Part shown: one piece after another, positions 26,869 through 35,774 of the stretch | Layout: each line of letters begins with the position of its first letter | How positions within the stretch are numbered: position 1 is the stretch's first letter | NCBI GenBank assembly: GCA_963814955.1 | Contig: CAWFEX010000008.1 | Location: 248,001 to 312,000, forward strand | From: DATCJA01 sp963814955 | GTDB taxonomy: Bacteria; Acidobacteriota; Vicinamibacteria; Vicinamibacterales; UBA2999 | Length of the DNA stretch: 64,000 bases | Direction: 5' to 3' | Translations under genes and position numbers: made by a program | The notes under the pieces: model-generated | Told to the model about the DNA's origin: nothing | The model's input: the letters and a program-made list of their open reading frames with translations, nothing else | The model's database searches: none

Positions 26869-26958
26869 GGCAATATTGCGCTCAGCTTACGGGGTTGTCA
26901 AGCGCAAAAACCACAACATCTTGCGACTTTCTTGTAGGGCAATCGCAATATCTTGCCC
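26869..26958. promoter_or_regulatory. Three NrdR-like boxes at the nrdJ promoter
   Basis: Quasi-palindromic sites GGCAATATTGCGCTCA (26869-26884), CCACAACATCTTGCGA (26911-26926) and TCGCAATATCTTGCCC (26943-26958). The last two are 32 bp apart, about three helical turns, the typical spacing of paired NrdR boxes, and the first overlaps the -10. NrdR is the ATP/dATP-sensing repressor of ribonucleotide reductase genes; no nrdR gene is in this window. Confidence 0.6.
26873..26901 (-). promoter_or_regulatory. nrdJ promoter
   Basis: Read on the minus strand: a perfect -35 TTGACA (26901-26896), a 17-bp spacer and a -10 CAATAT (26878-26873). It lies about 150 bp upstream of the nrdJ ATG. The -10 is inside a palindromic NrdR-like box, so repressor binding would block RNA polymerase. 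Confidence 0.65.
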
Positions 26959-26959
26959 T

Positions 26960-27359
26960 CATTGTCGCATCCGCCTTTGCGCCGTTGCAACGATGGCGGC
27001 GCCTCAGCCGAACAGGCATGCCCGGGAGCGGGTTTGCGTGCCCCGAAGCTCTCAGCAAGGCGAAGCTGGTGCGAGGAGCGTTGGTGGGAGGGAGTCGCTT
27101 TTCAGCGCCTCCCCCGAGTGCACAGGCAGGATAACTCGCGGGGTGTGCCCCACCACTTTCGCTATGGGGCGAGGAAACTTTCTATCTGCCACCCGTATAG
27201 AGCAGGCGGCATGCCAAGGCGCGCACGCAGCGGTGCCTGGCGCGAATACGCACAAATTTCGGTTAGATCCGGGCCCAACTGGATAATGTCGGGCTGAAGG
27301 CTCAACAGGCGAACGGCATGAAAGCCCGCTAAAGTGGTCGCCGCCTACACACCGGGCTA
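26960..27359. other. Non-coding spacer upstream of nrdJ
   Basis: Together with the promoter region it makes about 640 bp without a convincing gene between the lipoprotein stop and the nrdJ start. I see several GC-rich inverted segments (for example near 27020-27060 and 27140-27175) but no tRNA, RNase P, tmRNA, SRP or 6S motif and no T-run terminator. No cobalamin-riboswitch B12 box was found. Confidence 0.4.
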
Positions 27360-27944
27360 TTACTTGCCCAGGAGCTCGGCCGCCAGCGTCGCCGCTTTAT
27401 CGGCGAGCGTCGCAGCAAAGATGAGGTTGCGCTCCTTAAGCGCCTGCTCCGCCTGCTCGCTGAACCGCTTGGACTGTTCGTATTGCGCACGGCTGTCGGT
27501 GCTCAACCGCGCATAGTCGACGCGGCTCAAGTCGCGCGAGGCGCGGGTCAGCAGGTCGCGCACACCTTTCTCATTTGCGCCACTGGCCGGCGAAGGTGCT
27601 GTAAGCTCGCGCGGCTCAACGGGCGGCTGAGGGGGCGGTGCTGCAGCGACCGGCGGCGTTGTTTGCGGCTTCGCGGGTGGTGATGGACGAGCTGCGGGCG
27701 CGCGCGGCGTGGCGGCGGCCGGAGGCGGCGTTGGTTCGGGCTCCGGCGTGGACGCCGTCTCGACGGGCGGCTCCACTGGAACCAGCACGTGTTCAGGCGG
27801 AAGCGGAATCTGCAGCGGTGGACCGTCCGGCGCGCTCTCGGCTCGTGCCTTTGCGCACGCGCCAGCCAACAGCGCCAGAAGCAAAATGCACAGTGCTGCT
27901 ACTGCCGGGCGCAGCATTCGACTTTCGAAGCGTGAATTCTGCAT
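27360..27944 (-). CDS. Proline-rich lipoprotein of unknown function
   Basis: 194 residues. A lipoprotein signal ends in LLALLAGAC (lipobox). A long Pro/Ala linker runs over about residues 38-115, then a helical C-terminal domain, VRDLLTRASRDLSRVDYARLS through EQAEQALKERNLIFAATLADKAATLAAELLG, which looks like a short coiled coil. No family is recognised. The start lies 3 bp after the histidine-kinase stop, so it is the last gene of a regulator-kinase-lipoprotein operon and may take part in the envelope sensing done by the kinase. Confidence 0.75.
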   Translation of the reverse strand: MQNSRFESRMLRPAVAALCILLLALLAGACAKARAESAPDGPPLQIPLPPEHVLVPVEPPVETASTPEPEPTPPPAAATPRAPAARPSPPAKPQTTPPVAAAPPPQPPVEPRELTAPSPASGANEKGVRDLLTRASRDLSRVDYARLSTDSRAQYEQSKRFSEQAEQALKERNLIFAATLADKAATLAAELLGK

Positions 27945-27947
27945 AAC

Positions 27948-29839
27948 TCAGATCTCGCTGGCCCGTGGCAACAGGATGCGGAACGTGGTGCCTCTGCCGG
28001 GTGTCGACTGAACCTCGAGCTCGCCGTCGTGCATCTGGATGGTGCGGTACACCATTGAGAGACCAATCCCCGTTCCACGATCCTTCGTAGTGTAGTACAG
28101 ATCGAAAATCCTTCCGAGACGATCCGGCGGTATCCCGATGCCGGTGTCCTCGACGTGGACGTCGACCTTGTCCCGAGGCGCTGGCGTCGCTACCAGGCGA
28201 AGGGTACCACCATGCGGCATTGCCTGGCAGCCGTTGATAGCCAGGTTCAGAAATGCCTGCCGGAGCATCGCGGCATCTCCGTTGACGCTCGGCAGCGTCA
28301 TCGGCGCGTCGACGACGACTTTTACGTGGTTCGCTTTTGCCTCGGACTCCACTAACGCAAGAATTTCCTGGAAAAGCGACCCAATGCTGACCGGCTGGAG
28401 GTGCAGATCTTCGGGCCTCGTAAATTTCAGAAAACCCTGCACCACCTCATCCAGACGACGGACGGCGTTTTCAATCACTTCGACGTGCTGGAGCGTGCTT
28501 TGGACTGCCGGATCTGGCGCGTGTTCCGCCGCTGCGAGTCCGAGCCCGACGCCGGTGGTCACTGGCTGAGGCGCCGACGCCAGGGCGCCACTCCTGATCT
28601 TGGTGCGCAACAGCTCGAGGTGAATCATCATCGCATTGAGCGGGTTCTTCACCTCGTGCGCGATGCCCGCGGTCAGCCTCCCAAGCGCAACCAGCTTGCG
28701 GGAATACGCGATGGTTGACTGGACGCGCGAGAGATAGGCGAGGTTCCGCGAGACGAGAAGAATGCCGACGAGCCGCTGTCGGTGCCCTCAATCGCGTGGG
28801 TCATGACAAGGAACTCGTCGTTCGCCTCCTCGTTCACGCTACCGGACGGACGGAGACGCGCCTGAACGGGACCGCGAGACTGTCGCGTAGCGAGCGTCTC
28901 CTCCACGAGACCGCGGTAGGGATGATCGAGCGGAAACAGATCCTGAACCGCGCATCCGACAGAGGCGGGCAGCGCAAGCTGCATCGCGCGGTTGCTGAAG
29001 AGCAGCTCGCCCAATGGGTTGAACAGCGCAACCGCGTCCTCGAGATGCTCGACGGCCGACTGAAGGTTCGCTTTCTGATCGGCGAGCTGAGAGCGGTCAG
29101 CCGACAACTGCTGGCTGACGGAATTGAAGAACGTGCCCAGCTCGCCAAACTCGTCATCCTGAGGCAGGTCGAGCTTCACGCCAAACTCGCCCTTGCCGAG
29201 ACGTGTCAATCCGCTCCGAATGACGTGAATCGGCCGCAACAGCAGCTGTGCGAGGAGCGCCGCCACGAACACAGCGACGCCGAGCGCAACGGCCGCCGTG
29301 ATGAGTGCCGGGCGAAGCGTGGCGTTCAGCTCCTGACGCATCAGCACCGTCGACAGGCCGATGCGAATCGAACCGAACGCCTCGTCGCCGAGCAACATCG
29401 CCTGTCGCACCTCGAGCGTCTGACCGTCTTCCGAATAGATCACGCGGATCTGGTCGAACGGGCGCTGGTCGAGGAGTACGGCAAGGTCGGGACGGTTGGC
29501 TTGACGCAATCCCTCGCGGGTGGGATCGCTGCTCGCGATGATGGTGCCGCCTGTATCGAGGATGACCGCGCCGGTCACGCTTTCGCTGTATATGCTGGAC
29601 TCGAGAATGGCGCGCAGCCCCGGGTCCGCCCGCAGCGCGTCGTACGGCTGCGCGCTGCCGGTGACCACTTCGCGCGCCCGGTGAAAGATGGCGTTCGAGA
29701 GCAACTGGCCTCGGGCGTGACTCTCCTGCAGCACGACGCCGGCGACGCGTGTCACGTACAAGGCGCTCAGCGTCATCATCGCGACGCCAACGATCGCTGT
29801 GACGCCGGCGATCTGCTTGCCCTTGATGCCCAGGCGCAT
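27948..29839 (-). pseudogene. Membrane-bound HAMP/PAS histidine kinase, one frame break
   Basis: Two frames make one kinase. The first (28673-29839) has TM1 near 10-33, an extracytoplasmic sensor domain, TM2 near 178-203, a HAMP linker (LRPIHVIRSGLTRLGKGEF) and a PAS-like region (AVEHLEDAVALFNPLGELL). The second has the H-box GRLTAGIAHEVKNPLNAMM and ATPase boxes FLNLAINGCQAMP, VEDTGIGIPPDRL, DRGTGIGLSMV. A one-base gap near 28773-28780 separates them; correcting it gives VGILLVSRNLAYLSRV. The junction is a GC-rich stretch where a sequencing indel is plausible. Cognate regulator: the NtrC-type gene immediately upstream (29905-31299). Confidence 0.82.
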
Positions 29840-29904
29840 AGAAAAACTCTGTCAGTGCCTATTGCCGGAGGTCACTTGTGTTACGCAGCGACGTGTATCT
29901 TGGC

Positions 29905-31299
29905 CTATGCACTAGGTAGTTCCTGCTTCCCTGCCGTTCGCCCCCTCAGTCGATTCAGCTTGTTGTGCAGCGTTTTCAGGCTGATGCCGAGAATCTCCGC
30001 GGCCCGTGTCTTGTTGTCGTGGGTGTGTTCGAGCGTCAACAGAATCAGTCGCCGCTCGGCCTCCTCCACCGTCACGCCGGGCTCGAGCGAGATGGCCGGC
30101 GTGGCCGCGACCGCGGAACCCGTGGCAAGGGGCGGCAGATGCTTCGTTTCGATGAACTCCCCAGTGCTGAGAATCACCGCCCGCTCGATGACGTTGCGAA
30201 GCTCGCGGACGTTGCCAGGCCAGTTGTACTGCTCCAGCACGCGCATGGCGGCAGGATCGACAGCCGATACGGCTTTGTTATTGCGTGAGTTGAATTCCGC
30301 CAGGAACGCCTGAATCAGCAGCGGCAGATCTTCCTTGCGCTGCCGCAGCGGCGGAAGCTCGATCGCAAATACGTTGAGACGGTAGTACAGGTCCTCACGA
30401 AGCCTGCCATTCTTCACGGCATCGAGCGGCGTTGAATTGGTCGCCGCGATGACACGCACGTCGACGGTCTGTTCCGAGCGGCCGCCGACTCGTCTGAAGG
30501 TCCGCTCCTGGAGCACGCGCAGCAGCTTCACCTGCGTCGCGGGAGTCATCTCGGCAACTTCGTCGAGAAACAGCGTGCCCCGGTCGGCCAGCTCGAAGCA
30601 CCCCTCCCGCCGATCCAGCGCGCCCGTGAATGCACCGCGTTCATGGCCGAAGATCTCGCTCTCCAGCAGAGTCTCGGGGATCGCCGCGCAGTTGATCGGA
30701 ACAAATGGTGCTTGCGCTCGCGGCGAGAGCTGATGAACGGTTTGCGCCACGAGCTCTTTGCCGGTGCCCGACTCGCCCCAGATCAGAACAGACGCGCCGG
30801 TCGGCGCCGCCTGCTCGATGATCTGATACACCTTGCGCATCTGCGGGCTGGCGCCAATCATCCGGCCGAAACTGCCCGAATCGCGCAGCTGCCGCCTGAG
30901 TACCTTGACTTCGCGGATCGTTTCCTGCCGCTCCACGATCTTGTCGAGCAGGATCTTGAGCCGTTGGGGTTCGATTGGCTTCGTCAGGTAGTCGTAGGCG
31001 CCTTCCTTGATGGCCTCGACGGCGGTCTCGACGGTACCCTGCGCCGTCAGGATGACCATCGTGACGTCGCCCGCCTCTTCTTTCACGGAATGCAGCAGCT
31101 CCAGCCCGCCCATCCGGGGCATCACCAAGTCACTGATGATGATGGAAGGACGGAACGCGGTGATACGCTGAAGCGCTTCCTGGCCATCGGCGGCACCTTC
31201 AGTGGAGAACCCCCACGTGCGGACGAGCTCAGTCAGCCCGAAGCGCGTGGTCGGGTCGTCTTCGACAATCAGAACGCGGTCGCGGGTAATGGATGTCAT
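29905..31299 (-). CDS. Sigma-54-dependent response regulator (NtrC family)
   Basis: 464 residues. A receiver domain has acidic DD at 14-15, phosphoacceptor Asp57 (IISDLVM) and Lys in YLTKPIE. The AAA+ domain has Walker A GESGTGKE, the sigma-54-contacting GAFTGA loop and Walker B LFLDEVAEM. The Fis-type HTH is at the C-terminus (NKTRAAEILGISLKTLHNKL). It should activate sigma-54 promoters after phosphorylation by the histidine kinase encoded next (65 bp downstream, same strand). Regulator before kinase, followed by a lipoprotein, suggests envelope signal sensing, but no target promoter could be assigned. Confidence 0.93.
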   Translation of the reverse strand: MTSITRDRVLIVEDDPTTRFGLTELVRTWGFSTEGAADGQEALQRITAFRPSIIISDLVMPRMGGLELLHSVKEEAGDVTMVILTAQGTVETAVEAIKEGAYDYLTKPIEPQRLKILLDKIVERQETIREVKVLRRQLRDSGSFGRMIGASPQMRKVYQIIEQAAPTGASVLIWGESGTGKELVAQTVHQLSPRAQAPFVPINCAAIPETLLESEIFGHERGAFTGALDRREGCFELADRGTLFLDEVAEMTPATQVKLLRVLQERTFRRVGGRSEQTVDVRVIAATNSTPLDAVKNGRLREDLYYRLNVFAIELPPLRQRKEDLPLLIQAFLAEFNSRNNKAVSAVDPAAMRVLEQYNWPGNVRELRNVIERAVILSTGEFIETKHLPPLATGSAVAATPAISLEPGVTVEEAERRLILLTLEHTHDNKTRAAEILGISLKTLHNKLNRLRGRTAGKQELPSA

Positions 31300-31375
31300 A
31301 CGTGTCCGGCCGCGAGGGGGTCGCGCGACGTAGGCCTGATGTTAGCCTGTCATTTTTACACGGTCTAGCTGAACA

Positions 31376-32116
31376 ATGGCCTCCTCCGTCCCCACTGCCC
31401 CGCTCGGCCGATTCGGCAAGGCAGGGCCGCGCTCTATAGCGGTCAGCGAAATCCTCCTGTGCTCGAGCGTCCCCACCCAGGTGCTGATCGGCACGTTCCT
31501 TCGGCTCATAGGGTTCGCGCCGGTCGACGCGGATGGACGTTTTTCGCTGATTTTTGTGCTCATCCTGTCGGTTGCCGACACCTGTCTGCTGATCGCCCTG
31601 ATGGTGATGCTCACGCGGGCGCATGGCGAAAGCGTCGCCGCGCTGTGGCTTGGGGGACGACCGGTAGGGCGCGAAGCAGCGGTCGGCGCGTTGCTGGTTC
31701 CGGTCGTATTTTTCATGGTGGTCATCCTGTTGAACGTTCTGCGGCTCGTCGCTCCCTGGCTTCACAACGTGCCTACGAATCCACTCGAGGAGCTCGCTGC
31801 GACGCCCGGCCAGGCCACCATCTTTGCCATCGTCGCAATCCTCGCCGGAGGTGTGCGCGAAGAGCTGCAGCGGGCATTTCTCCTTCAACGATTTACACGC
31901 CACCTTGGCGGACCCGCTGTAGGGGTGATCGTGCTCAGCGTCGCCTTCGGCGTCGGTCACATCGTCCAGGGCTGGGACGCGGTGATCACCACGGGACTCC
32001 TTGGCGCATTCTGGGCCGTCATCTACCTGCGGCGCGGGAGCAGCGTGGCGCCGCTCGTCAGTCACTCCGGCTTCAATGCCCTCGAAGTGCTCCGCGTCGC
32101 GATTGTTGGAGCGTGA
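31376..32116 (+). CDS. CPBP family intramembrane metalloprotease
   Basis: 246 residues with about seven hydrophobic helices. The CPBP (CAAX-protease/bacteriocin-processing, ABI) motifs are present: motif 1 EExxxR in GGVREELQRAFLL, motif 2 His in FGVGHIVQGW and motif 3 HSGFNAL. Members cleave within or next to membranes; the bacterial substrates are mostly unknown. It is divergent from the NtrC-type regulator (76 bp apart) and convergent with the SurA-like gene (about 27 bp). It is isolated on its strand and belongs to neither operon. Confidence 0.85.
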   Translation: MASSVPTAPLGRFGKAGPRSIAVSEILLCSSVPTQVLIGTFLRLIGFAPVDADGRFSLIFVLILSVADTCLLIALMVMLTRAHGESVAALWLGGRPVGREAAVGALLVPVVFFMVVILLNVLRLVAPWLHNVPTNPLEELAATPGQATIFAIVAILAGGVREELQRAFLLQRFTRHLGGPAVGVIVLSVAFGVGHIVQGWDAVITTGLLGAFWAVIYLRRGSSVAPLVSHSGFNALEVLRVAIVGA

Positions 32117-32143
32117 CGGAGTTCAGGTCGGCTGATTGCAACG

Positions 32144-32761
32144 TCACCGTTTGACGATGGTGATCTCGGCTCGACTTCGCAGATCGCGCAACCACCGCGT
32201 CATGGTGGACGTTCGCCGTTCTGTCCCCGCACGTTGACGGGCTGCCGGTTCGGCTTCGCCAAACGGCATCAAACGGCCCTCGCGGGTGAATTCTTCGGGA
32301 TGGATGCGGTAGTAATCCAGCACTTCTTCTGCAGTCAGCTGGGTCGCTGTACCGAACCGCTGATTCAGGTAACCCTGGATCCGCAAGGTGTCGCGCGCCA
32401 TATCGCGGATACGGGCGTCGTCCACACCTGTTTCTTCCGTCACCGCAGCAAGACGATCTCCGACACGGGCGGTCATCGCCGCTACCTCACGAGCGACATC
32501 GGCCGCCGCTGGTTCCGGCGGCACAAAACGTTCGACTTCCGCGAGCATCAGCTGACGGTCGATGAGTGGCTCGATTGCCGCCGTCTCATCGGCACCGGGA
32601 GGGACGTCGGCGATGCCGAGCGCGACGCTGGCCTTCACATCGGTGAGCGTAATCGCGTTGCCGTCTACGCGAGCGACGATGCGATCCAGCAGTTGCTGAG
32701 CGTTCAGAGCCGAGACCCAGACGACACAAAGGGCCGCTACGAGTGAACGTCGTCGCGCCAC
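32144..32761 (-). CDS. SurA N-terminal-like periplasmic chaperone without a PPIase domain
   Basis: 205 residues. Signal peptide (MARRRSLVAALCVVWVSALNA), then LLDRIVARVDGNAITLTDV, the conserved SurA opening. Helical chaperone-like sequence follows, including GYLNQRFGTATQLTAEEVLDYYRIHPEEF. There is no parvulin domain, so it would be a chaperone only, guiding outer-membrane proteins to an Omp85 complex. Its start is 2 bp after the stop of the Omp85 gene upstream, so translation is closely coupled and the role fits the context. Other possibilities: a truncated PpiD or PrsA homologue. Confidence 0.78.
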   Translation of the reverse strand: MARRRSLVAALCVVWVSALNAQQLLDRIVARVDGNAITLTDVKASVALGIADVPPGADETAAIEPLIDRQLMLAEVERFVPPEPAAADVAREVAAMTARVGDRLAAVTEETGVDDARIRDMARDTLRIQGYLNQRFGTATQLTAEEVLDYYRIHPEEFTREGRLMPFGEAEPAARQRAGTERRTSTMTRWLRDLRSRAEITIVKR

Positions 32762-32763
32762 GA

Positions 32764-35733
32764 TCAGAACGCCTGGCCAAGTGAAATGTGCAGCACGTTG
32801 CTCCGCTCGAGCCGCCCCGGGGCGAGCTCGCGCCGATCCAGCTTGAAGCCCATGTCGATGCGGATTGGGCCGACCGGCGACCGATACCGTATCCCGAATC
32901 CCGCGGCACCGCGCAGCTGTCCCAGGTCCAGATCCCTCGCCCGAAGAAAGACGTTGCCGGCATCGAGGAACCCGACAGCACCGAGACCGCCCACGAGCGC
33001 CACACGCATCTCGGCGTTCAGGACCACCAAGCCGTTCCCGCCTGTGGGAAAGCCGGTCGAGCTGATTGTCGCCGGGGTGCCGAGCCGATCCAGCGAGAAC
33101 CCGCGGACCGTCGTATCGCCGCCGGCAAAGAATCGCTCACTTGCGGGGAGAAGATCTTCCACGACGTCAACGACGGGAGTGCCGCCGGCATCTGTTATGG
33201 GCTGACCGTCCGGGCCGACGCGCGGCACCGTACGGCGAAACCCGTGCGCGATACCGACTCGCGAGCCCAATGCCAGCACGAGCCGGCGTTCGGCGGGCAA
33301 CCGATAGAAGGCGAAGCCCTCGACGAATGTCCTGGTGAACCCGACCTCGGACCCGATCATGCGCGCCGCGAGCTGGCTGTCGAGAATCGCGAGGGTGCCC
33401 GAGTCGGGGTCGAGCACGTCGTTTCTGGTGTCGCGGATCAGGGACGCCGAGAATTTCGAGATGCGGACCTGCGGGAAGACGCGATCGATGAGCGGCTTTT
33501 CCGCCTCGGTGAAACGCTCGTCGAACAGGCGGGTGTGCTCGTACGAATACCGGCCGGCCAGGTTGTAGAGCGGTCCGACGCGCACGCCGGCTTCCGCTCG
33601 CGCTTCACGCGTGATGAAGTTGAAGCTCGATCGAATGGCCTGGTCCAGAATGCCGGTAACGAGCACGTCGGCTGGTGTGTTCAGCACCTTGGGCTCGCGA
33701 AACGTGGCCAGTACACGATATTCGTTGAACCCGTAACCACTCCCCTCCGCCGGCTGGTCGAAACGAATGCCGCTCTCCGACAATACGATGTCGCGCGAAC
33801 GCAGACTGACCCGCCCGAAGAGATTGACCGCCCTGTTTTTTCCCCACAGATTCCGCCGGCCGATTTCAAAGAAGCCGCGCGGCGCGAACTCGAACCGCTC
33901 CTCAGCCTGACCTCCTTCGCCGGTCGGCCGCAGCCGCGTGCCTCCTTCGACGCCGCCGCCGTAGCCAATCGTGGTCGGCGGGGCCTCCTCCACTTGGATC
34001 AAAACGTCACGCCTTGGTTCGCCGGCATGCCGCAGCTCCTCGATCGCGACACGGCGGAACAGCCCGAGCGCGGCGAGCCGTTGCTGGCTTTCGATGCGGG
34101 CGGAGTAACCAAGCGGCTGACCCGGCCTCAGCAGCAACTCCCGCTCGATTGTCTCGGTGCTTGTGCGCCGATTGCCAACGATGATCACGTGATCGACGAC
34201 CACCTGCTGGCCTTCGTTGATCGCGAACCGGACATCGGCCCTGGTACCGTCGTCGGCAAGCGACACCTCGGGCTCGACGACCACGCTTTCGTACCCGCGA
34301 TTGCGATACTCGATGTCAATGCGGTCGCGCGCGGCGACGATATCGGCCTCCGAATAGGGCCGGCCGGGCGCTGTCGGCATCAGCTGATCGAGCTGGGCGT
34401 CTGACATTACGGTATTGCCCTGAAAGACGATGGACGACAGCAGCGTTCGAGCGCCTTCGATGACGTTGAAACGGAGCGTGACGCGGCGCTCCCCCGCACC
34501 GCCTCCATCTTTTGGCGGAAGCTCACTGGCCGTGATTTGCACCGTCACGCGTGTGAACCCACGCGAACGATACAGGTCGCGAATCGCGAGGGCGGCACGG
34601 CCTGCGGCAGTCTGCACGAGCGGCTGTCCTGCCTCGATCGGCACCAGCTTCACAAGGTCTGCCGTCGGCACCGCGCTGTTCCCCGAAATCGCGATCCCGT
34701 CCACGACGAAGCGCGCGCCGCGGCGGACTGTGAACGTGATCGTCAACATGCCGTCACGCTCGTCGCGAGCGTGCTCCGCCTCCGCATCGCGGTAGCCGCG
34801 CGCCCGCAGGTAATCCTCAATCGCCAGCGTGGCGTCCTCGAGCAGGTCCTCGTCCGCCGATCCTTCGGCACGAACCGGCACCAGACGCTCACGGTCGGCC
34901 TCGGGAAGGGGATCGCCGGCAAACGCCACCGTGACGAGCGGGCCTCGATCGACGGTGACCCGGACTGTCGCCTTTCCGTTTCCATCGAACGTGGCGGTAT
35001 GCAACCCACGGGCTTCGTAAAAACCGAGAGTGCGCAATGACGCCACGTAACGGTCCAGCGCCTGAAGGATCGCCGGATTGTCGTAGGGGTCGCCGACGCG
35101 GACCCCGATATCGGCAGGTGGCAGATGACGATCGGTGGCATCGACCTCGTCGATATCGAGGCGGCCGATCGTGGCGCGAGCCCCGACCTCGATGTCGAAC
35201 GCCAAGGTGGCCCGATCGGGCGCGTGCGTTTCCTCGACTCGAGGAGTCACCCGCGCAGTCGGATACCCGCGCTCGCTGTACCAGACACGGAGCGCCTCGG
35301 CAATCTCCTCCGCTCTGGCCGCCGGAGGCGCGGCGCCAAACCGTTCGGTGATCACCGGTCTGATCTGGTCCTCGGGAAGTCCCAGCATCCCGCGGAACTC
35401 CATCCGGTCTACGGGGTGAAGCGGAACGAGCACGTAGCGCAGCCGCACACCGCCCGAGGCCGACTCCCGCAGTACCTGGACGTCTTCGTATCGGTTCAGG
35501 CTGGTCAAGTGGGTCAGCGTCTCGCGCACGTCGCGCATCGACAGCGGCTCGCCGACCGTGGTTTCTATCAGGCCGGTGACCAGACGATCGTCAACGAGCC
35601 GACCTTCCTGCTCGATCCGAACCTCAGTGATGAGCGGAGCCGTCTGGGCGAAGGCCGCAGACTCGCAATAGAGAATCCAACATGCAAGATGCACACGAAA
35701 CAGCACGCCAAGAGCTCTGCTGGCATCTTGCAT
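32764..35733 (-). CDS. Omp85-family outer-membrane protein (TamA/BamA-like), POTRA plus beta-barrel
   Basis: 989 residues. Signal sequence, then five or more POTRA-like repeats (EVRIEQEGRLVDDRLVTGLI, FRGMLGLPEDQIRPVI, GIAISGNSAVPTADLVKLV, FQGNTVMSDAQLDQLM, IIVGNRRTSTETIERELLL). A 16-strand barrel follows, with the L6 motif in FFAGGDTTVRGFSLDR, FLDAGNVFLRA, YRSPVGPIRIDMGF and a C-terminal Phe (SLGQAF). It is placed between TamB and a SurA-like chaperone, so it is probably the TamA partner, or a TamA-type BamA. The ATG (35731-35733) lies in an 11-bp inverted repeat, so the start is only probable. Confidence 0.88.
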   Translation of the reverse strand: MQDASRALGVLFRVHLACWILYCESAAFAQTAPLITEVRIEQEGRLVDDRLVTGLIETTVGEPLSMRDVRETLTHLTSLNRYEDVQVLRESASGGVRLRYVLVPLHPVDRMEFRGMLGLPEDQIRPVITERFGAAPPAARAEEIAEALRVWYSERGYPTARVTPRVEETHAPDRATLAFDIEVGARATIGRLDIDEVDATDRHLPPADIGVRVGDPYDNPAILQALDRYVASLRTLGFYEARGLHTATFDGNGKATVRVTVDRGPLVTVAFAGDPLPEADRERLVPVRAEGSADEDLLEDATLAIEDYLRARGYRDAEAEHARDERDGMLTITFTVRRGARFVVDGIAISGNSAVPTADLVKLVPIEAGQPLVQTAAGRAALAIRDLYRSRGFTRVTVQITASELPPKDGGGAGERRVTLRFNVIEGARTLLSSIVFQGNTVMSDAQLDQLMPTAPGRPYSEADIVAARDRIDIEYRNRGYESVVVEPEVSLADDGTRADVRFAINEGQQVVVDHVIIVGNRRTSTETIERELLLRPGQPLGYSARIESQQRLAALGLFRRVAIEELRHAGEPRRDVLIQVEEAPPTTIGYGGGVEGGTRLRPTGEGGQAEERFEFAPRGFFEIGRRNLWGKNRAVNLFGRVSLRSRDIVLSESGIRFDQPAEGSGYGFNEYRVLATFREPKVLNTPADVLVTGILDQAIRSSFNFITREARAEAGVRVGPLYNLAGRYSYEHTRLFDERFTEAEKPLIDRVFPQVRISKFSASLIRDTRNDVLDPDSGTLAILDSQLAARMIGSEVGFTRTFVEGFAFYRLPAERRLVLALGSRVGIAHGFRRTVPRVGPDGQPITDAGGTPVVDVVEDLLPASERFFAGGDTTVRGFSLDRLGTPATISSTGFPTGGNGLVVLNAEMRVALVGGLGAVGFLDAGNVFLRARDLDLGQLRGAAGFGIRYRSPVGPIRIDMGFKLDRRELAPGRLERSNVLHISLGQAF
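35682..35733. repeat. Inverted repeat enclosing the Omp85 start region
   Basis: Perfect 11-bp arms ATGCAAGATGC (35682-35692) and GCATCTTGCAT (35723-35733). The right arm is the ATG start of the Omp85 gene read on the minus strand, so an mRNA hairpin would trap the start codon. Confidence 0.6.
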
Positions 35734-35774
35734 CTGGATTGTGAATTACACGATACCAGAAGACTTACAGGGGA

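Noticed and set aside
28715..30313. 532-aa open frame antisense to the histidine kinase and regulator
   Set aside because: Shadow frame; the minus strand encodes the receiver, AAA+ and kinase motifs.
32788..34404. 538-aa open frame antisense to the TamA-like gene
   Set aside because: High GC makes long antisense frames common. The sequence is Arg/Glu-rich without any domain, while the minus-strand frame has clear POTRA and barrel motifs.
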